Assembly (NCBI RefSeq): GCF_038051945.1
Contig: NZ_CP150302.1
Location: forward strand, 1 to 64,000
Source: Paenibacillus sp. FSL H3-0469
GTDB lineage: Bacteria > Bacillota > Bacilli > Paenibacillales > Paenibacillaceae
Direction: 5' to 3'
DNA length: 64,000 nt
The notes under the pieces are model-generated. The model searched no databases, was not told where the DNA came from, and saw only the letters and a program-made list of their open reading frames with translations. A program made the translations under genes and the position numbers. Positions 1 through 8,688 of the stretch are shown here, piece after piece (the stretch's first letter is position 1; every line of letters begins with the position of its first letter).

Positions 1-38
1 CGTAGCGCGCTTCACCTCCGGTTCATCCCCAGATTCTT

Positions 39-67
39 TTGACAAAAACTGCTGTAACGCTTACCAT
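39..67 (+). promoter_or_regulatory. Candidate sigma-A promoter of the PTS operon
   Basis: A perfect TTGACA at 39-44 is followed 17 bases later by TACCAT at 62-67 (four of six matches to TATAAT). The predicted start point near 74 leaves a short leader before the AAAGGAGAGG ribosome binding site at 81-90. Only 38 bases lie upstream in the window, so any antiterminator or operator further left cannot be judged. Confidence 0.5.
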
Positions 68-96
68 TCAATATAGAAAGAAAGGAGAGGGTCGCC

Positions 97-1983
97 TTGA
101 ATTGGCTCGGATCTTTGCAGCAGTTGGGCAGAGCCATTATGCTTCCTACCATGGTGCTTCCGGCGGCAGCTATCCTGCTGAGTCTGGGCAGCTTACCGTG
201 GTCTGCATGGGGACTTTCTTCGCTATCCGAAGTGACGACGTACGCGGGGCAAGGAATATTCTATTTCATGCCTTATTTGTTTGCTGTCGGTGTGGCGTGG
301 GGGTTGTCCAATCAGGCCGGACCGGCGGGACTGGCCGCACTCGCAGGGATGTTCACTTATGACCGGATTGTGTCCAACATGGGAGACGGGGCTGTACAGC
401 CTGCAACATTAATTGGTATTATCCTTGGGATTGTAGCCGGTGTAGCGCATAACCGGTTTAAGAATATCAAGCTGCCGGAGGCGATCCAGTTTTTTGGAGG
501 GTCGCGTTTTGTTTTGCTGTTCATGGGCTTATTCTCGGCGCTGTTCGCCTGGATCATGCTCGGTGTGTCTCCGCTCTTGCAGGAGCTGCTCAACGAGCTG
601 TTCAGGGTAGTGCAGCTGACCGGCGGCTATGGAGTGTTTGTGTACGGGGTGCTATACAGGGTGCTGACGGCCTTTGGCCTGCACCATATTCTGAATAATG
701 TGTTCTGGTTTCAATTGGGCTCCTTTACGACGCCTGACGGCAGTGCGGTCGTACAGGGGGATTTGCCGCGCTTTTTTGCCGGTGACCCTACAGCGGGTGT
801 GTTCATGGCCGGGCTATTCCCGATTATGATGTTCGCCCTGCCCGCAATTGCCTTTGCGATCATTCAGGAAGCGCGCGAGGACCTCAAGCCCAAGATCAAG
901 AAGACGTTTTTACGTGCAGCTTTGGTGTGCTTTCTGACCGGAGTGTCGGAGCAGATTGAATTTGCCTTCCTGTTCGCGTCGCCGTATTTGTTTGCACTGC
1001 ATGTGGTCATGTCCGGGCTTGCGATGGTGCTGACCTACTCGCTCGGGATTCATCATGGCTTCTCCTATTCGGCGGGGACCATCGACTTCTTCCTCAATAT
1101 GCATCTGTCCCAGCGGGCCTGGCTGCTGATTCCAATCGGGATCGGCTATGGCATTGTATATTATAACGTGTTCCGCTGGGCGATCCGCCGGTTCCAGATT
1201 CCTACGCCGGGCCGCGAGGAAGGCTCTGAGCTGGGCGACTGGGCGGGCAATATCCCGTATCAGGCTCCGCTGATTCTGGAGGCACTGGGCGGCAAGGAGA
1301 ATATTGTGCAGGTTCAGGCCTGCATCACCCGGCTGAGATTAACGGTGCATAATGACCGCTTCATAGATACAGGGGCACTGAAGGGGCTGGGCTCCGCAGG
1401 CATTATCAAGCTGGGCGGGGGCAATGTGCAGGTCGTCTTCGGTACATATTCGGAGCTGATCCGTGAGGAGATTGACAAGCTGATGCTGCGCGATCTGCCG
1501 CAGGTGCTGTTCAGTGCGCCGATCCAGGGACGGATGATGCCGATTGAAGAGGTGCCGGATCATATTTTTGCCGCGAAGCTGGTTGGGGATGGGGTGGCCT
1601 TTGTCCCGGAAAAGGGAGAGCTGGTCTCGCCCGTATTCGGCAAAGTGATGCACGTATACCCTACGATGCACGCAGTGGGCATTGCTACGCCCGAAGGGCT
1701 CGAGGTGCTCATGCATATCGGGATCGATACTTCGCAGCTTAAGGGCCCGTTTGAGGCGCTTGTACAGGAAGGTGACAGTGTGGAGCCGGGGCAGCTGCTG
1801 GTCAAGTTTGATCTGGCCTACTTGAAGGAGCATGCCGCTTCGCTGGCGACACCGATGGTGATTACCAACCCGGACCGGGTCAAATCCTGGAGCTATGCGC
1901 CATTCAAAAACGTGAAAAAGGGGCAGTCTTCCGTCATGTCCGTGGTACTACATGAAAGCAATGTTGGAGGGATCGAAGCATGA
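97..1983 (+). CDS. nagE: PTS sugar permease EIICBA, N-acetylglucosamine (NagE) type
   Basis: This 628-residue membrane permease imports and phosphorylates a sugar, probably N-acetylglucosamine. Residues 1-370 form the EIIC channel, with the GVSEQIEF signature near 282-289. EIIB follows with its phospho-cysteine Cys409 in CITRLR. The C-terminal EIIA carries His525 and the likely active His540 in LMHIGIDT. The channel resembles NagE more than PtsG (GLHHILN, FPIMMFALP and a GIHHGFSYSAG-like stretch), but glucose cannot be excluded. The TTG start at 97 is chosen because a strong AAAGGAGAGG lies 6 bases upstream and the protein begins like NagE. The stop overlaps the ptsI start by four bases (ATGA), which suggests translational coupling. 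Confidence 0.88.
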   Translation: MNWLGSLQQLGRAIMLPTMVLPAAAILLSLGSLPWSAWGLSSLSEVTTYAGQGIFYFMPYLFAVGVAWGLSNQAGPAGLAALAGMFTYDRIVSNMGDGAVQPATLIGIILGIVAGVAHNRFKNIKLPEAIQFFGGSRFVLLFMGLFSALFAWIMLGVSPLLQELLNELFRVVQLTGGYGVFVYGVLYRVLTAFGLHHILNNVFWFQLGSFTTPDGSAVVQGDLPRFFAGDPTAGVFMAGLFPIMMFALPAIAFAIIQEAREDLKPKIKKTFLRAALVCFLTGVSEQIEFAFLFASPYLFALHVVMSGLAMVLTYSLGIHHGFSYSAGTIDFFLNMHLSQRAWLLIPIGIGYGIVYYNVFRWAIRRFQIPTPGREEGSELGDWAGNIPYQAPLILEALGGKENIVQVQACITRLRLTVHNDRFIDTGALKGLGSAGIIKLGGGNVQVVFGTYSELIREEIDKLMLRDLPQVLFSAPIQGRMMPIEEVPDHIFAAKLVGDGVAFVPEKGELVSPVFGKVMHVYPTMHAVGIATPEGLEVLMHIGIDTSQLKGPFEALVQEGDSVEPGQLLVKFDLAYLKEHAASLATPMVITNPDRVKSWSYAPFKNVKKGQSSVMSVVLHESNVGGIEA

Positions 1984-3746
1984 TACAAGGCATAGGCGCC
2001 GCAGCAGGTGTTGCCATCGGGAAGGCCTTTGTCCTGCCGAACTGGGAATGGAGTCTGCCGGACACCCAGGTGAATCCGGTGGATCTGGCGAAGGAGTTCG
2101 AACGGTTGTACGAAGGCATTCGGACCTCCAAGGACGAAATCGAGTTTATTAAAAAAGAATTCCGCGAGGTCGTCGGACCGGAGGAATCGAGTATTTTCGA
2201 TGCCCATCTGGCGATCCTGGATGATCCGGTGTTCATGAGCGAAATCCGCGGCATTATCGAACGCCAATACAAGGCAGCCGAGGTGGCGGTCAAGGAAGCG
2301 ATCGACCACTTCGTGGCGATGTTCGATTTGCTCGACGATGAATATATGAAGGAGCGTGCGGTGGATATCAAGGATGTCGGCAACCGCCTGCTGAAGCATC
2401 TCCTGGGTGCGCCTGAGGTTACACTGCCGTCGGATACCCAGCCGTACATCCTGGTAGCGAAGGAGCTGTCCCCCTCACAGCTGGCGCATTTGAATCCGGC
2501 GTATGTGCTGGGCATAGCGACGATGATGGGCGGCAAAACCTCGCATTCCTCCATCATGGCCCGTGCGCTCGGCATTCCGCTGGTGGCGGGCCTGGAGAAC
2601 AAGATCCTGACTCCTATCCAGACAGGGGACATGCTGGTGCTCGATGGGGAGACCGGGGCGGTCATGATTCATCCGGATGAATCCACACTGCTTGATTTCA
2701 ACACCAGACGTGCGAAGCAGCAGCGGAAGCGGGAGCAATTGGAGCTGCTGGCAACTGTCGAAGCGGTCACGAAGGATGGCGTGTCTCTGCGGCTGGCCGG
2801 CAATATCAGTTCCGTGAAGGAGCTGAATATGGCGCTGAAATACGGGGCCGAGGGAGTAGGGCTGTTCCGCACAGAGTTCCTGTATATGGACCGCAGTTCT
2901 TTTCCGACAGAAGAGGAGCAGTTCGAAGTTTATAAGCTGGTCGCGGAAAAAGTCGGCAAGGAGTCCGTGGTCATCCGTACGCTTGATATCGGGGGAGACA
3001 AGCACCTGGATTACTTCCAGCTGCCGGAGGAGCAGAACCCGTTCCTTGGCTACCGGGCCATCCGGATCAGCCTGGACCGCAAGGATATGTTCAAAACCCA
3101 GATTACAGCCATTCTGCGGGCCAGTCATTACGGCAATGTGCGGATGATGTTCCCGATGATCTCTTCGGTCGAAGAGGTGCAGGCGGCCAAAGCGGTGCTG
3201 AACGAGGTGAAAAGCGAGCTGGACAGCCGGGGAGTACCGTATAACCGCGAGATGAAGGTAGGTATAATGATTGAGGTTCCGGCCGCAGTGATGATTGCCG
3301 ACCTGCTGGCGGAGGAAGTGGACTTCTTCAGTATCGGCACGAATGATCTGGTGCAGTATGTACTGGCTGTGGACCGGATGAATGAGCAGATTGCCCATAT
3401 GTATCATCCGTACCATCCGGGAGTGCTGCGCATGATCCGCATGACGGTGGATGCGGCACGCAGCGTAGGCATCGATGTCAGTGTATGCGGCGAGATGGCC
3501 GCAGACGAGCGCTCACTGCCGCTCTGGCTGGAGCTGGGGATCAGTGTGCTGAGCATGTCGCCGCAAGCCTTGCTGAAGGTGAAGCACCGTACGCTGAACA
3601 CCCTGGCTTCTGAAGCCAGAGAGATTGCGAAGGTCTGCTTCCGCAACCGCACCAGCTCGGAGACAGAGGAGCAGCTTACAGCTTTTGTAGGACGGAGCGG
3701 ATTTCCGCTGGGCGCCGGCGGAGATTCCAAAGAGAAGACGTCATAG
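1980..3746 (+). CDS. ptsI: PTS enzyme I (phosphoenolpyruvate-protein phosphotransferase)
   Basis: This 588-residue cytoplasmic enzyme takes phosphate from phosphoenolpyruvate and passes it to HPr. The active histidine is His189 in the GGKTSHSSIMAR motif. The C-terminal PEP-binding barrel shows GLFRTEFLYMDR, the IEVPAAV strand, FFSIGTNDLVQY and the catalytic cysteine in CGEMAAD. The length is slightly above the usual 570-575 residues because of a short C-terminal tail. It overlaps the upstream permease gene. The usual Bacillus order ptsG-ptsH-ptsI is broken here: no ptsH lies between or just after the genes, so HPr must be made elsewhere. Confidence 0.96.
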   Translation: MIQGIGAAAGVAIGKAFVLPNWEWSLPDTQVNPVDLAKEFERLYEGIRTSKDEIEFIKKEFREVVGPEESSIFDAHLAILDDPVFMSEIRGIIERQYKAAEVAVKEAIDHFVAMFDLLDDEYMKERAVDIKDVGNRLLKHLLGAPEVTLPSDTQPYILVAKELSPSQLAHLNPAYVLGIATMMGGKTSHSSIMARALGIPLVAGLENKILTPIQTGDMLVLDGETGAVMIHPDESTLLDFNTRRAKQQRKREQLELLATVEAVTKDGVSLRLAGNISSVKELNMALKYGAEGVGLFRTEFLYMDRSSFPTEEEQFEVYKLVAEKVGKESVVIRTLDIGGDKHLDYFQLPEEQNPFLGYRAIRISLDRKDMFKTQITAILRASHYGNVRMMFPMISSVEEVQAAKAVLNEVKSELDSRGVPYNREMKVGIMIEVPAAVMIADLLAEEVDFFSIGTNDLVQYVLAVDRMNEQIAHMYHPYHPGVLRMIRMTVDAARSVGIDVSVCGEMAADERSLPLWLELGISVLSMSPQALLKVKHRTLNTLASEAREIAKVCFRNRTSSETEEQLTAFVGRSGFPLGAGGDSKEKTS

Positions 3747-3909
3747 CCTTCTTGCGGCATAGAGTTATCAGCATGACAAGGACAAGTTGAACAAGAACAT
3801 CGATATTAAGTCCGGGGTGAGGGTCAAGGGGGCCATACACACCGGGCTTTTTCAATGATTTTATATGTTTTGGGGTCCCCGCAAAGTATCTGAGTCATCA
3901 TTGAAGCTA

Positions 3910-3939
3910 AGCCCCATTTTATGGGGTTATTTTGCTTTT
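3910..3939 (+). terminator. Rho-independent terminator after ptsI
   Basis: The stem AGCCCCAT (3910-3917) pairs with ATGGGGTT (3921-3928) around a TTT loop, with one G-T wobble, and is followed by ATTTTGCTTTT. The 297-base gap from 3747 to 4043 otherwise shows no convincing gene. A possible ECF or sigma-A promoter for the next operon should lie at 3950-4015, but I could not pick a clear one. Confidence 0.65.
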
Positions 3940-4043
3940 GCAATCACTGGGAACAAGTGCGCTGTCAAAAAAGTAAAACCGTTTGGGCTGCGGGACAGTC
4001 AGTATATACAGAAGTCAAAAAAGAAAGGGGAGACTAAGCCTGG

Positions 4044-4568
4044 ATGGAACATACGTGGGAAGGTGAGCAGGTGCGCCACTTGAATGAACAGGAGCAGCTG
4101 TTTATCAGCCGGGTACTGGAGCAGAAAAAAATACTCTACAGCATTGCTTACAGCTACTTGCGCAGTGAAGCGGAGTCACTTGAGATGGTTCAGGAAACTA
4201 CATACCGGGCCTGGGTGAAGCGCGGGAGCCTGAAGGATGAGGACCGGTTCGCACCCTGGCTGACCCGGATTCTGATCAACTGCTGCAAGGATGAACTGAA
4301 GCGGAGGAAGCGGCTGGCTGCTCCTGTCCCGGAACCGGCAAGCGCTGGACTACAGGAGATGACCAGTGACCGTAAGCTGGATATGGAGCAGGCCCTGGAA
4401 GCGGTAAAACCGAAATACCGTCAGGTGCTTGTGCTGAAGTACTACCGGGATATGACGCTGACAGAAATTGCCGAGGTGCTGGGTAAGCCGGAAGGAACGG
4501 TCAAGACCTGGCTGAACAAGGGACTTAAGCAGTTGCGCGACAAAATGAGAATCAAAGGGGGACTATAG
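4044..4568 (+). CDS. ECF-type RNA polymerase sigma factor
   Basis: This 174-residue sigma-70 family protein has region 2 at about residues 27-90 (YSYLRSEAESLEMVQETTYRAW and the FAPWLTRILINCC stretch) and region 4 at about 118-170 with the helix-turn-helix MTLTEIAEVLGKPEGTVKTW. There is no region 3, as expected of ECF factors. The ATG at 4044 has AAAGGGGAG 11 bases upstream. A GTG at 4071 has its ribosome site too close. It sits one base before the membrane protein gene at 4570, the usual sigma/anti-sigma arrangement, so it is probably held inactive at the membrane and turned on by envelope stress. The regulon is unknown. Confidence 0.9.
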   Translation: MEHTWEGEQVRHLNEQEQLFISRVLEQKKILYSIAYSYLRSEAESLEMVQETTYRAWVKRGSLKDEDRFAPWLTRILINCCKDELKRRKRLAAPVPEPASAGLQEMTSDRKLDMEQALEAVKPKYRQVLVLKYYRDMTLTEIAEVLGKPEGTVKTWLNKGLKQLRDKMRIKGGL

Positions 4569-4569
4569 C

Positions 4570-5976
4570 ATGGTCAAGACCGAAGAAGAGCTGCTGAAGG
4601 AGTACTACCACAGTCTGTCGGCAGAAGCGGATGAGGTTACAGAGATGAAGCTGAATACGGCAATCCGTAAAGGCATAACGCTTTCACGCAGAAGCTCTAT
4701 GTCATTAAGGAAGCGTTATGCTCTGGCTACAGCGGCGGCAGTGCTGGGGATTGTGCTGTTATTCTCCTTTCCCCGGGCGGGTGAGGTGTTGAAGACCCAA
4801 GGGGCAGCTCCCGATCAGGCAGCAATATATCAGAGCTATGGACCCTTTGAAAAGTACATTCCAGCTGCGATGACCACAAACGCCGTATCTTCGGCAATCG
4901 AGGCTGGCCTTGTACAGCGCATTACGGGTGTTACTGCGGAGCAGAATGGATTTGTCCTGACTGTAGACGGAATTGCTGCAGATCAGAAGGGGATTATCAT
5001 TTTGTATTCCTTGCAGAATAAGACTGATGAGAAGGCCAAAGTAGCACATATTCAGTTAACATCAGCTGTTTCAAATCCTTTGCATACATCCCTGGGGCCT
5101 GAGAACTCAATTTCCCCAAATCGTATAACCTATGGTTATGAAGTAAGGCAGTGGGAGAGTGACGGAGGCGCTCTTCCGGATCAATTTACACTGGAATTGG
5201 AACTTGGTAAGTACAAACAGTTCACGTCAGCTTCAGCAGATAGCTCTATTGCTAAATTGTCTGTAGCTCTTCCGCTAGACCGGGAGGAGATTGCTAAGGC
5301 AGGAGAAACCATACATGTAGACAAAACACTGGAAATAGAAGGTCAGAAAATTAAAATTAATCAGGTCTATCTGGCCGCCTCCGGCATTTATATGGATTAT
5401 ACTTCCGACCCGCTGAACTCCAAACAGATCTTCTCCATGTACAAACCGGGGCTCTTAGCAGGCGGTAGCGGTGATTTTACGTATCTGGCTTTACGCGCTG
5501 CCAGCTTTACGGACAGTGGGGGCAGACTGATATTTGCCAACGACAGGAGCTCGGCACAATCGCTCCAGCTGCAAATCAATGGAATTCTGGCGCTGGATAA
5601 GAAGGCAACCCAATTAATTGTAGATACGGATAAGCAACAAATTATCAAGGCTCCAGATCAGAATTTGCAAATGTCTGTCCACAACACGGAAAGGGGCTCT
5701 ACGATGGTGCTGGAATATGATTCTCAGGCACAGAATAACAGTATCTACAATGACTTTAGGCTGGGGCCAACATTTACCGATGGAGCAGGTACAGTTCATT
5801 CAACAGATCAGTTTGATATCGATATTCCGCAACGCACGGAGCCGGAGAAAGCGAAGTCAATCCCTCACATGTATTACCTTGGTTTGGGGGGCAATATATA
5901 TCCGCAGCCGCTGACGTTCGCCATTAAGGCATATCCTGCCCTGATCAAAGAGAAGCTGTCCGTTCCAATCCGGTAA
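4570..5976 (+). CDS. Membrane anti-sigma factor with DUF4179-type extracytoplasmic region
   Basis: This 468-residue protein has a cytoplasmic N-terminal segment of about 48 residues, one transmembrane helix at about residues 50-67 (YALATAAAVLGIVLLFSF) and a large outside domain of about 400 residues. That layout matches the DUF4179/DUF5643 anti-sigma proteins of Paenibacillus and Bacillus. The short inner part would bind the ECF sigma encoded one base upstream, and the outer part would sense the signal. I see no zinc-binding HxxxCxxC motif, so it is not a ZAS-type anti-sigma. The start has AAAGGGGG close upstream, inside the end of the sigma gene. Confidence 0.8.
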   Translation: MVKTEEELLKEYYHSLSAEADEVTEMKLNTAIRKGITLSRRSSMSLRKRYALATAAAVLGIVLLFSFPRAGEVLKTQGAAPDQAAIYQSYGPFEKYIPAAMTTNAVSSAIEAGLVQRITGVTAEQNGFVLTVDGIAADQKGIIILYSLQNKTDEKAKVAHIQLTSAVSNPLHTSLGPENSISPNRITYGYEVRQWESDGGALPDQFTLELELGKYKQFTSASADSSIAKLSVALPLDREEIAKAGETIHVDKTLEIEGQKIKINQVYLAASGIYMDYTSDPLNSKQIFSMYKPGLLAGGSGDFTYLALRAASFTDSGGRLIFANDRSSAQSLQLQINGILALDKKATQLIVDTDKQQIIKAPDQNLQMSVHNTERGSTMVLEYDSQAQNNSIYNDFRLGPTFTDGAGTVHSTDQFDIDIPQRTEPEKAKSIPHMYYLGLGGNIYPQPLTFAIKAYPALIKEKLSVPIR

Positions 5977-5992
5977 CCATCTGGTGAATTAG

Positions 5993-6036
5993 AACAAGCC
6001 CTGAACCTCATCGAAAGATAAGGCAGGGCTTGTTTG
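5993..6036. terminator. Bidirectional terminator between anti-sigma and pfpI genes
   Basis: An 11-base stem AACAAGCCCTG (5993-6003) pairs with CAGGGCTTGTT (6024-6034), followed by a short T run. It lies between convergent genes and can serve both. Confidence 0.8.
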
Positions 6037-6078
6037 TGGCCGTTCCGGCATTAGTCTGCTATTCCAATTCTATTCCGC

Positions 6079-6603
6079 CTATTCACCAGCAAGCGCATCG
6101 CAGAACGCTTTGCCGTAAGGCGGCAGGTCCGGCGGGCGGCGGGCGGAGATGATATGGCCGTCAGTGACGACAGGCTCGTCCTTCCAGATGGCTCCAGCGT
6201 TCTCCATATCGTCACGGATGCCCGGTGTGGAGGTGACGGTTACGCCCTCTAGTATCTTCGCGGATATCAGTACCCATCCGGCATGGCAGATCTGGCCAAT
6301 CGGCTTCTTCGCACTATTGAAATCCTGCACCAGCTTCAGCACTGCGCTGTACCGGCGGATTTTGTCGGGTGCCCAGCCTCCGGGAACGAGGATACCGTCA
6401 TAATCGGCAGCGTTCAACTCGTCCCAGCTGTATTCAGCAGTGGCAGGTACGCCATACTTACCGACATACGTCTTTCCCTTCTCAAGGCCGGCCAAATGAA
6501 CCTCGGCCCCTTCCTCGCGTACGCGGTATACGGGATACCACAGCTCGAGGTCTTCAAATTCATCGTCCACCAGCGCAATGACTTTTTTACCTGAAAGTCT
6601 CAT
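6079..6603 (-). CDS. DJ-1/PfpI family protein (general stress protein 18-like)
   Basis: This 174-residue protein of the DJ-1/PfpI superfamily has the nucleophile elbow cysteine Cys106 followed by His107 in the motif IGQICHAGW, plus the acidic loop DEFEDLE near residues 14-20 that supplies the third catalytic group. Relatives such as B. subtilis YfkM and archaeal PfpI are described as stress proteins, peptidases or glyoxalase/deglycase-type enzymes. The exact substrate is not settled, so I assign only the family. It is transcribed alone, convergent to the anti-sigma gene, from the promoter at 6646-6674. The RBS GGGAGCTG lies upstream of the ATG at 6603. Confidence 0.88.
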   Translation of the reverse strand: MRLSGKKVIALVDDEFEDLELWYPVYRVREEGAEVHLAGLEKGKTYVGKYGVPATAEYSWDELNAADYDGILVPGGWAPDKIRRYSAVLKLVQDFNSAKKPIGQICHAGWVLISAKILEGVTVTSTPGIRDDMENAGAIWKDEPVVTDGHIISARRPPDLPPYGKAFCDALAGE

Positions 6604-6645
6604 TCTGTTCAGCTCCCTTCGGCTTAACTTCCTGATATCTATGTC

Positions 6646-6674
6646 ATTCTATCAAAAGAGAGACTTGAAGTCAC
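6646..6674 (-). promoter_or_regulatory. Sigma-A promoter of the pfpI-type gene
   Basis: On the minus strand GTGACT (6674-6669) is followed after 17 bases by TAGAAT (6651-6646), which is preceded by TGA as an extended -10. No sigma-B-like GTTTAA/GGGTAT pair stands out, unlike B. subtilis yfkM. Confidence 0.55.
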
Positions 6675-6817
6675 TTTTCGATATGGAAAATCCTAAAACT
6701 ATTGCCAATTAAAACATGATATGCAAACTTGCAGGGATTCAGGGGAATAAGGTCGAATAGTAGATAGGGAAAAGGCAGAACTATGCGTTTTTAAAAGATC
6801 ATTCTGAGGTGTGGGAG

Positions 6818-7273
6818 ATGTATAAGGAACAATTAATGAAGAAGTCTTGTGGCTGCGGCGGGATCATGACCATACATATGCATACGCTGATTTATAGTGC
6901 GAAGATCAAAATTACTCATGTCCCTGTATATACCTGCGGGCAATGCGCCCGTTATGAGCCCTTGCCGGTTATTAAGCGTGACCTGGGTCTGCTGATCCGG
7001 GAGCTTGGAGAGCGCCCTGCGGGCAAGCTTCATCTATCCTTTGCGGACCGCAATGAGTGGGCCAGTGTGCTGAAGGATACGCTTTCTGCGGGCCTGTTTG
7101 CCGGCGGCCTGCCGGAACTGGAGGAGGCTATCCGCAAGGCTATGCAGAGCCGGATTGATCTGCTGCTGGATGTATACCGCACGGCGGCGGATCTATCCGA
7201 CAAGAAGTGGATGGAAGAGATTGGCTTGCGGCTCTCCCAGTTGACTGCTCAATCGGCAGAAAGTGCCAAATAA
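6818..7273 (+). CDS. Uncharacterised protein with N-terminal CxC...CxxC motif
   Basis: This 151-residue protein begins with a probable metal-binding knuckle, SCGCGG near residues 10-15, paired with YTCGQCARYEPLP about 26 residues later. This is the spacing of YgiT-type or treble-clef zinc sites. The rest is helical with no motif I recognise. The ATG at 6818 is preferred over the GTG at 6809 because TGAGGT sits 7 bases upstream. It lies upstream of ccpA in the same direction, but a 318-base spacer with its own promoter separates them. It could be a small regulator or an antitoxin-like protein; no partner toxin is visible. The function is unknown. Confidence 0.7.
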   Translation: MYKEQLMKKSCGCGGIMTIHMHTLIYSAKIKITHVPVYTCGQCARYEPLPVIKRDLGLLIRELGERPAGKLHLSFADRNEWASVLKDTLSAGLFAGGLPELEEAIRKAMQSRIDLLLDVYRTAADLSDKKWMEEIGLRLSQLTAQSAESAK

Positions 7274-7591
7274 AGAGCATTTTTTGACATTTTGAAAAAA
7301 AGTCTGCAAAAACAATGAAAAAGTTTCAACGAATGTTGGATTTTTCACGCGCTTTTTGATACGATAGAGAAAGCATACGGAATTCTTGAAATTTTAAGGG
7401 CTTTCAACTGGAAGCTATTGGAGAATCAGGAATTGGCGGAAGGCGTTAAAGCCGCGCCAGGACTGACGTTTCAACCTTTGAAAGAAATTTTGAAAGGAAA
7501 ATGAAGCGTTATCATTGCACAATTGTACAAAGTGTCGTATCATAATTTTAATTAGTCGAACGATAAAATTTATCGCAATGGAGAGAGTAAT
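7274..7591 (+). other. Spacer upstream of ccpA
   Basis: This 318-base AT-rich stretch holds the ccpA promoter (7515-7543). A second, weaker candidate is TTGGAT (7336-7341), an 18-base spacer and TACGAT (7360-7365). The ATGAAGCGTTATCA-like sequence at 7501-7514 resembles a cre box with one base missing. I see no coding region and no clear terminator hairpin for the preceding gene. Confidence 0.5.
7515..7543 (+). promoter_or_regulatory. Sigma-A promoter of ccpA
   Basis: TTGCAC at 7515-7520 and TATCAT at 7538-7543 are separated by 17 bases, giving a start about 40 bases upstream of the TTG start codon. Confidence 0.6.
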
Positions 7592-8602
7592 TTGACGGTA
7601 ACCATTTACGATGTAGCTCGAGAAGCAGGCGTATCTATGGCTACGGTATCACGGGTTGTGAATAATAACCCCAACGTGAAACCGCAGACCCGGAAGAAGG
7701 TTTTTGAAGCGATTGAGCGTTTGGGCTATCGTCCGAATGCTGTGGCGAGAGGTCTCGCCAGCAAGAAAACGACAACCGTAGGGGTTGTTATCCCAGATAT
7801 CTCAAACTCGATTTTTGCGGAAATTGCACGCGGGATTGAAGATATTGCCAATATGTATCACTACAACATTATTCTCTGTAACGCTGACAAGCGCAAAGAG
7901 AAAGAGATTCGTGTCATTAACACACTGCTCGAGAAGCAGGTGGACGGGCTGCTGTTCATGGGCGGAACCGTTACGGAAGAGCATATTCAGGCGTTCCAGA
8001 CCTCTGCTGTGCCTATCGTACTCTGTGCGACCCGCGATGAGAAGGGAACGTATCCTTCCGTGGATATCGACCACGAGACGGCTGCATTTGATGCAGTGAA
8101 TACGCTGATCCGCCACGGACACCGTGAGATCGCCATGATCAGCGGTACGCTGCAGGATCCTGCGAACGGATATGCCCGGTTCCATGGCTACAAGAAGGCG
8201 CTGGAAGCGGCAGGTATCGAGTATCAGGAGGATCTGGTACGCATCGGTAACTATCGTTACGAATCCGGTGTCGAAGCCATGAAGTACTTCCTGGGTCTGA
8301 AGAAGAAGCCTACAGCTATCTTTGCCGCTACTGATGAGATGGCAATTGGCGCCATTCACAGTATTCAGGATGAAGGTCTCAAGGTGCCGGACGACTTCTC
8401 GATTATCAGTGTAGACAACATCCGGATGGCTTCAATGGTTCGTCCGCTCCTCACTACTGTAGCACAGCCGATGTATGATCTCGGTGCTGTGGCGATGAGA
8501 CTGCTGACGAAGCTGATGAAGAAGGAGACGGTTGAGAATCCGCGGGTTATTTTGCCGCATGAGACCATTCTTCGTCTGTCTGTCAACCATGTCAACAAAT
8601 AA
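7592..8602 (+). CDS. ccpA: Catabolite control protein A
   Basis: This 336-residue LacI-family regulator binds cre boxes when joined by HPr or Crh phosphorylated on Ser46, and represses or activates carbon-metabolism genes. The N-terminal helix-turn-helix and hinge ([19 protein letters not shown], then [14 protein letters not shown]) match CcpA, as does the periplasmic-binding-protein-like core beginning [21 protein letters not shown]. The TTG start is supported by GGAGAG 8 bases upstream and by family alignment. Its neighbours acuA and acsA are known CcpA targets in B. subtilis, where the ccpA-acu-acs order is similar. A UUCG terminator follows. Confidence 0.96.
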   Translation: MTVTIYDVAREAGVSMATVSRVVNNNPNVKPQTRKKVFEAIERLGYRPNAVARGLASKKTTTVGVVIPDISNSIFAEIARGIEDIANMYHYNIILCNADKRKEKEIRVINTLLEKQVDGLLFMGGTVTEEHIQAFQTSAVPIVLCATRDEKGTYPSVDIDHETAAFDAVNTLIRHGHREIAMISGTLQDPANGYARFHGYKKALEAAGIEYQEDLVRIGNYRYESGVEAMKYFLGLKKKPTAIFAATDEMAIGAIHSIQDEGLKVPDDFSIISVDNIRMASMVRPLLTTVAQPMYDLGAVAMRLLTKLMKKETVENPRVILPHETILRLSVNHVNK

Positions 8603-8632
8603 GATCAGTCGCGTGAACATAGGTTTCATAAG

Positions 8633-8655
8633 AAGCTCCTTCGGGAGCTTTTTAT
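8633..8655 (+). terminator. Terminator of ccpA with UUCG tetraloop
   Basis: AAGCTCC (8633-8639) pairs with GGAGCTT (8644-8650) around a C(TTCG)G tetraloop, followed by TTTAT. Confidence 0.85.
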
Positions 8656-8688
8656 GTTTGCGGGCAGAAAGTTCAAGGGGGATATGAA

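Noticed and set aside
3865..4083. Open frame of 72 codons before the ECF sigma gene
   Set aside because: It runs through the ptsI terminator and overlaps the sigma gene start in another frame; no ribosome site.
7501..7514. cre box in the ccpA promoter region
   Set aside because: The match needs a one-base deletion in the consensus, so autoregulation is not supported.
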